Origin: Apostichopus japonicus
Taxonomy: Eukaryota; Echinodermata; Holothuroidea; Aspidochirotida; Stichopodidae
Assembly (NCBI RefSeq): GCF_037975245.1
Contig: NC_092582.1
Coordinates: 13,700,077-13,764,076, forward strand
Length of the DNA stretch: 64,000 nucleotides
Direction: 5' to 3'
Numbering within the stretch: the first letter of the stretch is position 1; every line of letters starts with the position of its first letter. The translations under genes were made by a program, and so were the position numbers. Shown here one piece after another: positions 22,247 through 33,597 of this stretch. Under the pieces are notes generated by a model. It ran no database searches and had not been told where the DNA came from. It saw only the letters and a list, made by a program, of their open reading frames with translations.

Positions 22247-23725
22247 ATAAAAAAACTTTTGATCCAGAGGAATCCTCTGCCCCTCTTTTGTTTCTAATTT
22301 AAAAGTTAATTACTTGAAAAGTCTGAACTGGAAATTCATTTGTTGTATTACATAATGAGTCTAAATTATGCAAGACATTGAATTAAATACAATATCACCA
22401 CTGTGTTTGTTTTTTAAGAATCTTAAAGTTATAGGCAAGGTATGCATGGAAATGAGCAGTTTGTTGGATTTTAATATCAACAATAAAAACAGTACTGTAT
22501 ATGTATGTACAAGATATTTACACTATATGATGCATGTTATCACGAGACTGCACACATTAATTTCATTTACAATCATTCCCTGGGTTAAGTTACTACATAT
22601 GCTGCATCGATCGTGATATTTCTTGTGGGTGTTTATTTGGGGGGTGGGGGAGGTTCTTGTTTTTTCCCCTTTGTAAATGTGCAAATTACATGCATAGACC
22701 ATTGATTAAATTTTTCAATGATAATTTTCCAAAATTGACTATAACATTAACATGTCACATTTTATTACCTATCCACCCACACATTCAGTATCCAGGTATG
22801 AAAACTGTGACATGAACTGTGTATTTTTCGCCCCCATGGATACAGTATATATGTAAATCCTACTACCTGCAAAGTATCGCTCTTAACAGGATAATAAACA
22901 GAAAAACAACAGAAAACATTGAAAAGGGTCTTCATTCTATTTCATAATTATTGCTTGATATCCTGGAATTTTTTTTGTTTAGATTGAAAAAACTTTCTTT
23001 TCCTTCTGTATTTAAATCTTCAACCCATGAATTTTGAACAACAACATCAGTGACACATTTTCCCAGGGCACATGAGTCTGTGCTCAAATATTTGATAGTT
23101 GCATGGTGTAAAAACCCAATGGAATTTACAGTCTTGTCAGTGCAAAACAAAACAAAAAACACTTCGGAGGAAACTCGTGGCTAAAGTAAGCTCTCGGAAT
23201 CAATTTGGAATGAAAACATAAGTTTTTTTGGCCATCTCTCAGAAGATGAACCTAAAAAGCTCTCAGTAAATTGATCGTTGGGGCTGATTGAAAGTATTTT
23301 TACTCTGTTCTCCTTTTACAATTTCTTCTTCTCCTTGTTTATCTTTCTTCATCTTCCTCCTTTTTTTCTTCTTTCTCTCTTTTTATCCCTCGGTCTTTGA
23401 GTTCTAAATTGATTGTTTTAACTATTTTCACTGCACATGTAACATCTAAAAAGGAAATACCCATTAACTTATAAAAAAAAAAATCCTTTTAGAAGAGAGT
23501 CTCAAGAAGGGTATAGGGTTACTGACTTGTAGACTAATTACTTTACCAGAGTGCACACAATGTTAAAAGGGAATTTCCAAGGACAGAATTAGTATCACGC
23601 ACTGCGTTAACAAAAACGAAAGCTGTAAATACCGTTTTCTCTATACTAATAGATGGAAAATGCATCCTGATGGCATTTGTAAATTACACGGATTTGGATT
23701 GTTAATGGTTTCATGGATTGTGAAA

Positions 23726-23766
23726 GGCCTCTAAAGAAGATCCTGCTAGGATCGAAACGTCAGGCC
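23726..23766 (+). ncRNA. Hammerhead ribozyme motif, copy 2 (one core change)
   Basis: Helix I is perfect (GGCCT 23726-23730 with AGGCC 23762-23766). Helix II is a perfect 6-bp stem, GATCCT-GCT-AGGATC. GAAA (23754-23757) and GTC (23759-23761) are intact. The first core box reads CTAAAGA instead of CTGANGA, so the conserved G5 is A and cleavage is probably lost. Copies 1 and 2 have complementary damage. Confidence 0.75.
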
Positions 23767-23836
23767 AACTTACTTTTACACATTCTCCTACACAGGCTCT
23801 CTATAGGCAGTTTGCTAACAGTTTTATTTTATTTTG
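23726..23836 (+). mobile_element. Penelope-like retroelement fragment, copy 2
   Basis: It shares over 100 bases with 22131-22246, from helix I of the ribozyme to TTTTATTTTATTTTGG. The sequence on either side differs from copy 1. Relative to copy 1 it lacks about 6-8 bases (GTGGATGA) before GCAGTTTGC. Confidence 0.7.
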
Positions 23837-23993
23837 GTTTTCATAGATATTAGGTATCTGGCAACAGTAGATCTTGCACTTTTAGAACCCCAGAGCTTGA
23901 CTTTAGCCGGTAGATGTTTCAAACACTGGTATCTTAAGTACATCGCGTTGTAGAAATCTCATCGGTGCACGTAACGAGACGAAAATTAATTAT

Positions 23994-24012
23994 CTTAAAG
24001 GTCTGCTTTAGA
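23994..24012 (+). repeat. Solitary end similar to the 4380-4673 foldback element
   Basis: CTTAAAGGTCTGCTTTA matches the terminal sequence of that element, including TTAA. No partner end is evident nearby, so this may be a broken copy. Confidence 0.4.
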
Positions 24013-24049
24013 TATATGTAGAACTAGTCCATGACGATCTATTACGTGG

Positions 24050-24190
24050 ATGGCGGTGAAATGGCAATATTTATCAGTCAAGGGCATAAATAAAACCATT
24101 CTGTGGAACATATTTATGGCGGTGAAAATGGCAATATTTATCCGCCATCAGACAAGGGCGTAGAAAATAAAACCATTCCTTTGGAACGTT
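24050..24190 (+). repeat. Tandem duplication, about 66-bp unit
   Basis: ATGGCGGTGAAATGGCAATA at 24050 recurs at 24116, and both copies continue through TTTATC, CAAGGGC and AATAAAACCATTC to GGAAC. Confidence 0.8.
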
Positions 24191-24393
24191 CTACAATGAC
24201 AGCATTTCTGTTCCCTTCGAAACGATAACCTTTATCGATACACCTCTGCCTATCTTTGTATTGATATGATATATACTATCAGGAATAGCTCACAGGCCTG
24301 TAAAGGAGACAATGAACTTGCTACCAAGTTGACTCTCTTACGGTTTATGAACACAAAATAATAACTTTGGGCAGTACGTGACATTAATAGAAT

Positions 24394-24600
24394 AATATGG
24401 CTGCGATCGTTGACAGTGCACAGTGCCACCGCAACCTCCTAGCTATAAACGGCGAAGCATGTGATAATTTTTCAAAGGGTATTATAGTATTCTGCAAGTT
24501 GCGTCTTCTTCTGCTTGCTTTTCTTGGGCTCTCGAAATTTAATTTTGCTCTTGCGCGCTTTTGTCCTTTTTTAATAGTCGAGTACATTTGCAAAACTCTT
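24394..24600. other. CpG-richer segment with open frames on both strands
   Basis: An ATG at 24397 in good Kozak context (AAT ATG G) opens a plus-strand frame starting MAAIVDSAQCHRNL. The opposite strand is open across the same segment and reads a basic peptide with RAKLNFESPRK, which resembles a cyclin-docking RxL plus a CDK site. Neither frame has convincing splice sites, so I do not call a gene. Confidence 0.2.
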
Positions 24601-25751
24601 GCGGTAGAAGGTTAACTGAACCCACTCATGTTCTTTGATTTATTTGCGTTGGCATTAGGGCTCATCACGAACACACAGTGGGGAACCCTTTGCAGTATAA
24701 TTGAAGCACTTAGTTCGTCACGAGCTAATTAATTGCCTGCGAGCAAAACCCTGTCAGGACCAACTTCGATATATCAATTCTAAAGGGTTTACGAACGTGA
24801 CCAAGTGTAAAAATGTGTCCGTAACTGTTAGTTTCAAGTATTATGAACAGCCTGGTAATATCTGTTCTTTAAAGTCTATACATCAAGGTGAAACAGAAAA
24901 GGGCAAATATATATCACTTGGTTTGGTAATTCTTGGCACTGACTTTGTGTGTTCAAAATTTTTGACATTGCTTTGGGTAAAGAATATATCTTCCAGTCAG
25001 GTATACATTGCTTAATATTTTTCTTTTCTGGATTTTGCTTATAAGCTATATAATTATCCCATTTTTGTCAATGCTGTTGCTTGATAATCCCACCTTGGCA
25101 TGGGATACCCTTACAGTTTAATAAAAGCTATGTTATAAACATGTAATGTGGTCAGTTCGTTTGATAGTAGTGTGTGAATAAATGACCAATGTGACAAACT
25201 AACCCAAGATAAACACTTCCCCCTCTCCCTGCCCACCCTCTCTCCCACCATTAAGACTTTAGCGTGTCAACTTACCAGCCATACCATGAGCCTGTAAAAG
25301 TGCGGATAAATTTAGAAGGAAGAATATGTTGCAACAGAACACATGCACACTGTTTTTAGCATATGATGTAATCTTTACGTTGTTTGCTCTTGCTGAGGCA
25401 ACTTTTTGAAAGAGGAACAACAAATAGCTAGAATGGATGTTTTGAGAAAAGTGGGAAAAACTGATCTAAAGACTTAAGTAGATTCTTATGGGAAATTAAG
25501 GCCAATTTACAGTGGACAAGTCTGCTCCTTATTTCTGGCTTAATTAAGCCCGGCTGCCATCCCCCCCTCCCCTCCCCTTCTTGCCCTCTCATACTCCAAG
25601 GTGTTATATTGCTGTACTATACTTCAAGTGTGGGTGCACACAACATTGAATGCATACACCAGCCATAGACTGAGTACACAGTGGCTTGTCTCTTTCAAAG
25701 CCTACTTTGTACTCATCCGTATAATTGCTGTCATAATACATATTTACCTAG

Positions 25752-25791
25752 TACACAGGCTTTTTGCATCAGATGAGCAGTTTGCTAACAC
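25752..25791 (+). mobile_element. Third relative of the Penelope-like fragments, without ribozyme
   Basis: TACACAGGC and, 10 bases later, GATGAGCAGTTTGCTAACA repeat the 3' half of copies 1 and 2. The hammerhead part is absent. Confidence 0.5.
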
Positions 25792-25879
25792 TTTCGTTCT
25801 ACTATCTGGTAATGAATTATTAACGTTGATTGCATTGGTTTATCCAGATTTTTTTTGACAAGTTAGATTTTTCTCCAAT

Positions 25880-25880
<1 letters not shown>

Positions 25881-25956
<76 letters not shown>
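25881..25956. repeat. TA microsatellite
   Basis: Almost pure (TA)n for about 75 bases with one TATGTA interruption. Confidence 0.97.
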
Positions 25957-25959
<3 letters not shown>

Positions 25960-27849
25960 TATTTTATTATGTTGGATTCCCTTCACTCTGCATCATACTG
26001 ACGAAATATGTTGGATCAAACACAAGTAACTTCACTTGTCAACATATTCGTGAATTTGTTTCCGTAAAATAACCCCATAAGATTCAGAACTGTATATTCC
26101 AGAAATCTATTAGAGTATAGCAAGCATTTAAGTTGGTTTGTCTTCTTTCTCTTTTAATATCTAGCTCTCCATGGCCTAGAGGTGAAAATGACAGTTTTTT
26201 TCTTTATATCAAGCATTTTGTTGCTGAAAACGTGTCTTTGGCAACAAGCAATTGTAGGTGTTAAATTATGCATATATATATGAAATGACTGACTTCACAA
26301 TTAAAATTGACTTGCAGATTTGCTGTAAGGTCCTCTTGTGTAGCTGTAGTGTGTAGTATTCAGTCACAAAAAGGAATTTATTAGTTTGATAAATTATATT
26401 CCGATGTTTATAGGCATTAAAGGGACACGATATGATGGTATAGACAATGTGAGACTTTAAACAAAGATAGATCTCCATCTCAGATAGCTTGTCTCTAATT
26501 AAAGATATGGTTGATTGACTGGAACACTATTTTAAACGGTTTTTCAAATTATGAAACATTATTAATAAAATATGAACTATTGAGAGTACGAGAGTAATTA
26601 GCTTTCTCTTAAATTAAAGTAAACTGTCAATGACTAATTAAATGCTATTTCTATATCTATAGGGAACCAAAGAAACAAATGCCAGCGCTTTTATCAATTT
26701 TTTGTTATCTTAATTCTAACAACTACATGACCTACGATCTGGTCACACCCACCATTCATGCATTTACTATGTAAACCCATTTACGTCTGTTTAACCATTA
26801 TAAACAACCCTACAACTCTGTGATTGGTCAATACTCGTTACATCACTCTAAATATTCACTTTACAGTAAGAATATGACACCACGATCAAGGTCTAGTCCA
26901 CATGAAACATCAGCATTCAGTTTGCATCTATAGCTTTAAGGCTTATTCCCCTGGGAAATGTAACTCGAGCATTACAAGTACAGTTTCAAATGTAAGGCTT
27001 ATTCTCCCTTAAGTTTTCTTTTCTTTGGTCTCACAAGTGATGCATCAGCAACCTGAGATCAAACTGAAAAAATAAAGTCGGGTGAGAATTCTGCTATTGC
27101 ATCAGAAAAGTTCTGTTGTTTGTCGAAAATTTATTTAGCTCATGTAACTACAAATTGATTGCATACCTCATCGAGTGCTAATTAAATTGTTGGAAATTCT
27201 GCATCTGTTTACATCTGTTGTTGAATAATTTTATTGATTGTTTATTTCATCTGTGGCAGATGTATAATCTTTATATGGAGGAGCTTAAACTGAACAAGTG
27301 ATTCGGGCAATATTTTAACCATTTGGTGCAAAGTATGTTCAGAAAATGCATAAAATTGTGCAGCTTACATTGAGACTTATATTGGAAATATTAGAAAACA
27401 AACATTTTCATTCTGCAAAACGTGAAATATTTGCAGTGAATATTAATGATTACGATTGATTTTGCAAACGGAAGTTGACACCCATAAAATATGTCTTATA
27501 TTACGGTAGTTCTATAGACTTTCAAGCCAAAAGCACAGTCACACTGATTTCATTAACTATGCAGAATATTTCAAAATTTGTGAATATCTGTTGCTCTGTA
27601 GAATTGAAAGATGGGATTCAGTTAAGGGGATAAAAATCACTGGCATTAATGGATGATTACTGATAACGCCAGCCTTTACGGCATTACAAGAACAATAGAA
27701 AGAAAGAAAGGAGTGAAGATGCTCTTTGTTTATCCATTCTGGGAAATATTCAGAGTTTGTGTTCCATTTGAATATGTCATGAAAAGATGGGTGATGAAAA
27801 TTAAACAAATTATGGTCACACACATAACTTTTCATCTATTTCTACAAGG

Positions 27850-27935
27850 ACTGTACAGTAACTTTCATTGAACAAAGCTTGTTCATGTTAGATTGTAAGA
27901 TGATCAATGAAGTGAAAAAAGTAACTGTAAATTTA
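27850..27935 (+). repeat. Direct repeat, left copy (about 80 bp)
   Basis: It shares GTAACTT, CTTGTTCA, AGATTGTA and AGATGATCAATGAAGTGAAA with 28313-28405. The pair brackets the MITE-family copy at 27941-28110. Confidence 0.75.
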
Positions 27936-27940
27936 CTTCA

Positions 27941-28110
27941 CTCCTCGCTTACCTGTCTTCTCACAACGTAAGCACTCTGCCGTGTCTAGAGTGAACTGTA
28001 ACCTTTTAACACTGGTAACCTTTAACACTGGTTACCTTTAAAGACACCGGACATCTCTGGTCAATATGTCCTCCCTTCTCATTCTACCACCCAAAGTGCT
28101 TAGACCTTCG
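27941..28110 (-). mobile_element. Diverged, one-ended copy of the 21763-21959 element
   Basis: It reads in the opposite orientation: CTTACCTGTCTTCTCACAAC at the start, GTGTCTAGA, CTCTGGTCAA and CATTCTACCACCCAAAGTG. The far terminal repeat is missing. A local 17-bp duplication (TAACCTTTAACACTGG) expands its middle. Confidence 0.65.
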
Positions 28111-28312
28111 TGTTGAGTTCAATCCCACTTTCGTTTCAATTCGTTTGGAACAGGAATTTCATGGCCTATTTTTTTTTGTGGTGTTTTTTAAGGAGGAAGT
28201 ATTAGCTGAGATTGTCGTGCGCAGCCCGGGATAAGTATCCTTTTCGGTTGGGAAGGTTTGGGTACAGCCCTTTCCGGTCTGTCTTCCAAAATGAAACTCT
28301 ATTACGTTCTGC

Positions 28313-28405
28313 AACTGTAACTTCCCTTTCAAGAATAAACCTTGTTCACTGCAGATTGTATCAAGATGATCAATGAAGTGAAAAAAAAATGAAAATGTAA
28401 ATTAC
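28313..28405 (+). repeat. Direct repeat, right copy (about 80 bp)
   Basis: Matches 27850-27935 with small indels (an extra TCA before AGATGATC). Confidence 0.75.
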
Positions 28406-30219
28406 AGTAAAAAAGAAAGAAAAGAAAACTCTTTCCTGTCTGTTGAGATCATTGTTTGATTTTCTATGTTGTTTTTAAACTCATTTAGTTAAAAACATCC
28501 TAAGCCATAGCTGTCAAAAGTATTCAGAATATAACGAGCGGGACGACTACAGCCGAGAATGCCTCCATTTGTCTTCATGAAACTAGTGAAAAGCCACCTC
28601 ATTACCTGTGCTTCGTTAATGGAAGGAACAAGCGAGTTGATGTGTGGGTGTTATTAGGAGCTCCAGCAGACTAGAACAGCAGATACATCATGGATAGTTT
28701 ACTAAACATAGCCAGGAAATAAACACTTTGGGATTTCAACATGAAAGATGCGTTCACAATCTCGATTGCAATTTTCGTTTCTTTTTTTTTCTTTTTTTGT
28801 GTGCACATTTTGCTCCTCTTTAAAATTAAGGCAACTCTCTTTGAATTTGATTTTGTGTAATTTGAGAATGTTTCCTCGAGTTGGCTAAAAGTCGGTATTT
28901 GAAAAATGTCATCTTTCAAGCTCAAGACTGTGTCAAGTCTTATTTCGGGCAATAATGAAGGAAATTTCAATTTACTTTTACAGTATCATGTGGTGGGTGT
29001 ATCATGTAATAAGTACTGTAATGAAAAAGTGTCTTGGGTGAAAGAAAATTGTTGAGAAATCAAATGCCAAATGGAGTCATTAATTATTGGTTCAGAGTAG
29101 TTAATCAGATTGGGTGAAAAATCTGGGAAGGTTGTTTTTTTAGGCAATTTTTATCTTTTGTTTTCTCTCTTTGTCCATTGCAATAAAGGTACAATAAGAT
29201 AACAATGGCATGTGAACTTGTACATATCACTTGTAAATGTACAGTACGTGTACACTAGTATCTGTTTTATTGTAATTCTGTAAAAAAAATTACTCGCTGC
29301 AAAAAAACGAAAAATAAACACTTTAATGAATGAATGAAATAAATGATATAAAATTATTGCCAGCATTTCATCTATGAGGAGGTCGATCTACCCATACAAT
29401 ATTTTTTTTGAAGATATTCTTGTTGGGTTGATTTGAATATTCTACATGTTCAGTAAGGTCATTTTTAACCACGAATGATGTCAATACCTACCTGCAGGTC
29501 CACTTATAACCATTGATCAGTTATTTTAAATGAATGTTCAGAGATGTTCATTCAAAACTTTGATAACACGAAAATCAGGGCATGCAAGGATGAAATCCCA
29601 GGAGCCATAAATCTGTTCAAGAAAAATGTCTACTCTGTGAACTTGTTGTTATTCGAACCCACGAAAATATTTACATTTTAACCATTGATTTCTATCTTGC
29701 CTATATGCGTGAATATGCGTGAATATAAGAAAGAGATTCAATGGTATGTAAGTGCAAAAGTATAATTCGTCACTTAATAAAGGATAATTTATCAAAAAGC
29801 GGAAACAGAAATTCTGGTTCGTTAACAAGTAATCTAAACCAGCAATATGCCGATTGTAGAGCTCTGTTTGTTTTTTCCTCGTCTGGATTCTTCCCACATT
29901 AGTCGTAAAATGGTTATGTAAATAGCATACTGGAAATTGACATGTTGCATATATTTCAATATAAAAACTGGGATGATATAGGATTTAATTGTCAATTGAG
30001 CTAAACAGCCTGCATTGGAATGTGATATTTTAGTACCTGTATCAAAAAACTGTATCAAGTCACTGAAACGGTTGCCATGACTACTTTCTCTCAGCCGTGA
30101 CAAGACATTAAGCAGTCACTGTACTCTAGTTCAGCACATAGTACATTGACTTTTCATGTAAACATCTTTATGAGATAAAATCTTGAAATATTATTGTCAT
30201 ACAAAATTACAATCTATAG
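28406..30219. other. AT-rich non-coding stretch
   Basis: Only short frames with no domain or splice support. No element ends or tandem repeats seen. Confidence 0.5.
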
Positions 30220-30247
30220 GAAGTAACTTCAACTCTGAAGTTACTTC
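30220..30247. repeat. Perfect 12-bp stem hairpin
   Basis: GAAGTAACTTCA, loop ACTC, TGAAGTTACTTC. No T-run or gene follows that would make it a terminator. Confidence 0.9.
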
Positions 30248-33200
30248 TCTCATTGTTATTATTAACAAAGAGACTTTCAACGTAATTAATAATTTAAAAT
30301 ATGGCTTTTATGAAGGCGACAGGAAGGTAACAAATCGATTGGAAAGATTCTATGTAATGTTAATAAAACTAAATATTTTGAATTGGCTGAAAATTCTACA
30401 TTTACAGCTTTTTCTTTTGTTCATTCTTTTTGGAGGGGGTGGGGGAGGGGCTTAAACCTAGACTTTCTTGATAATCAGGGCAATCTGATTGCATTTATTT
30501 ATTGCAAAGATAAGGAATTTTATGTCCTTATGGTTTATCATATAATTTTATGACTGATAACAGAGGAATTAGAGGTATTGTCAGGAGTGAAACAGTTGCA
30601 AAAGTCTAATAGTCTCTGTTGTACTGTATACACATTAGGTTTTATACCCAAATAGGGAAAGATAAATGTACATATTCATGAATCTTCAAGTATATACATG
30701 AACCATGGGAATATGTATGCCCAAAAAACCATAAAAAAATGTATATATCTCTAAAGGTTATACAGGGGTGAGCTTTCAAACAGCTATGTTTATATGGATG
30801 GGATTTTTGATTTGTGACAGCAGTTTACCTTTGCTGTGTAATTTACCATTCACCTTTAACTCTTAATTGCCATCTGCCCAACCCCCCCTCCATCCCCTGC
30901 CCCAGTGATGTTACAGTTGACCATTATCAGGAATATTATGTGAAACAGAATTTAATAGGCATACAGTACATGGTGCATGCATGTCTGGAAAGGTCCACAA
31001 ATTATATCAAAGTGAGAGAAAAATAAGGAAATTTGAGGAACTTTTTAAACCTATTGAGTTAAGTGTTCCCCTTGTAACATGCAATGGGAAAAATGCTTTG
31101 TGCTTTGCCGGTCTGTCTAGCAGAGGGGTCAAGGGGCAATAGACCAAGAGTCTTGGGTCAATTGGCAGATTTTGGGATGAGTTTTGTTTCTCAGACACTT
31201 TTTTGTTTTGCATCAATCACATGTAAAAGATAAATTAACATTTTTTTATATTTATTTTATTTTTTATACTTCATTACTTGGATGAAACTTGAGTGGTTAG
31301 TCAATTAAGCAAGCGAAGTATATTGACATATAAAATGGGAGTAAATAAAATAGTATCGCTCAATCACAAATTAATTAAAAATCAACCAAAAAAATTTGCT
31401 TTTCGAGGTCAGCCTGGACATATATGTCACTACATACCATGTTATACCTGCATACGTGTTACCCATTGATATAGAATCTTCTTTTCTTGGAATCAAGTAG
31501 TACTACTTAAAAGAGCTCTACAAAAACGTGATGCTTATTATTAAAGTCTGGTGTTTGCAGCTACTCAAACAGATTTATACTGTAGATATACTCATTCAAA
31601 TTTGTAGATTAGGTGACCTGAAACACTGTTCACAACAATACTGTAAGCTACACATGACACGAACGTGCATATAGTGTTCTTGTTGACAGAAATATTATAA
31701 ACAGAAAATAAAGCTCACCAATTTATCTTAAATAATCGAATGTGCTATTAAGTAGTACGTTTTTTACAGTAATTTGAACTTGCTCCAAGGAATTGTTTCT
31801 TGGAAATAATTAGGATGAATTTGTAACATTATATTTGTCGCCCTCTATTTTTTGCCTGGCTTGAAGTATTGCAGATCCACATGTTTTCACAGATGTACCA
31901 ACAGTTTCATAAATTGTGTTCCAACTTTTTTTATTCAAATTTTTGATATTTAAGGTTTATATGATATAGTACATCATGAGAAGCAAATGTTCAATTTTCC
32001 AATAATTATGTTTTAATACCTTATGTGGTAGAGGTGATATTGTGATGAACAGCTGCTCTAAACCCAGCCCACACCTCCACCCCCCTCCCCTCCTCACTGT
32101 TCCTGTCCCTCACTGACCATCATACACCCAACATGAAACAAAAAATTGTAAGAGAAATGTATTTTTCTTAGAGTGTGATATACTGTACCATAATGTAAAT
32201 GTTTCTGTCAAGGGGCTGGCATTTTTTAAAGGTGTGATGTACTTATGTAGTGAAAGAAACAAGGTACTGTAACTGTTATCATTGTCATATTTGCAAGGTG
32301 CAGTCATTTTTCTTTCTTTTTTTGATGCAAGAAATAAAGCCAGTAACACCTAGTAGTACTGGTAAAGACTTGAATCCACTCATGCATGCAGTAATACTGT
32401 AGCTTACTACAATCTACCTTGGATTGGTACATTGCTGCCAATATATGAACAAATGTTTCACTTTATTTCATGATTCACTGCTCTGTTAATTTTTGCGATG
32501 TTGTTTTTAAAATCTATTTGTCAGTGAAATATTAAATTGATGTTAGATGGAAACATACGACAGTACGAGTAGGCTCCAATAATTTAAATTCAATATACTG
32601 TTTCAAAATATGTCATTGCTCTTCCATTCATTTGTCATTCCCTTCCTTTCTCTACCCCCCTTCCCCTTCTCTGCCCCCCCTGGTCCCTTCCTTCTTCTTC
32701 TCCAAGAACAGAAATATTTATCTGAACTGATCCTGTGGAAAATATTTGTTACTTAAAGGCATTTGTATATATTTAGACTGCCCTCACAAATTTGCTATTT
32801 TGGGATGCCCTATTCAAGCAACCTGCATTTTGCAAGGTTCCTGCATAATTGGAATTTTGATTTCATCCATGCGTTCAGTACTACCTGAAATGAGACGAAA
32901 ACTAGCTTTTTTTATTTTACATTGCATCTTGAGAAACAAAATGAGGGCAGTATGTACTGAAAAAGAAGAAAATCAATGTAAAAACAGGGATGTGTTTTAA
33001 TTTTTTTTTTTAATTAATCATATAGACTACTCATTTTGAGTTTCCTTTAAAATTTAAATATTGAGATTACAACATAGTGGTGACCATCATTGGAAATTTT
33101 TAAAATCCAAAATATGTATCAACATCTATTCTCTACATATAATCATTTGTAAAATCGGTAAATTTTTAAGTTTCTTACAGAATTTCACTCTCTTTATTGA

Positions 33201-33539
33201 GTGCATCTACTACTGTACTGTCAATGTAATGTAATGTCAATATCAACCGCGTTTGGCAACAAATAAAAATGTTATTTGATATAGTTATGTCAGAGGAAGG
33301 GTAATTAGTTTTTAAATAAAGTGATGCATGTTTGCATAGTAGATAATGTTTTCAAGGTGATTTAATTAGATACTACTAGGAATTATTGAAGCTGAGATAA
33401 GTTCTGTGTTCTATGTTCACATATATATTCTGTAGAAGTCTGTATGGAAGGATTGTTCAATGTCAGCTGCTCTATTATATACTGTACTTATGTAACAATA
33501 CAAGGGATCAAAACTGTCGCATGGGGAGGCTGTATAGAA
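30248..33539. other. AT-rich non-coding stretch
   Basis: Contains a G-rich patch at 30432-30449 and pyrimidine-rich patches near 32080 and 32655-32700. No gene supported. Confidence 0.5.
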
Positions 33540-33597
33540 ATATATAGATACAGTATATATAGATATATATATATATATATTTATATATATATTATAT
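33540..33597. repeat. TA-rich microsatellite
   Basis: Interrupted (TA)n with ATAGATA variants. Confidence 0.9.

Noticed and set aside
22932-23162. 76-codon minus-strand frame
   Set aside because: Chance length; no acceptor, donor or family resemblance.
24701-25015. 104-codon plus-strand frame
   Set aside because: A few stop-free runs of this length are expected at this base composition. It begins at a non-ATG codon and has no recognisable motif.
29640-29720. Minus-strand GGTTCGAA as a possible tRNA B box
   Set aside because: No convincing A box, acceptor stem or T arm pairing.
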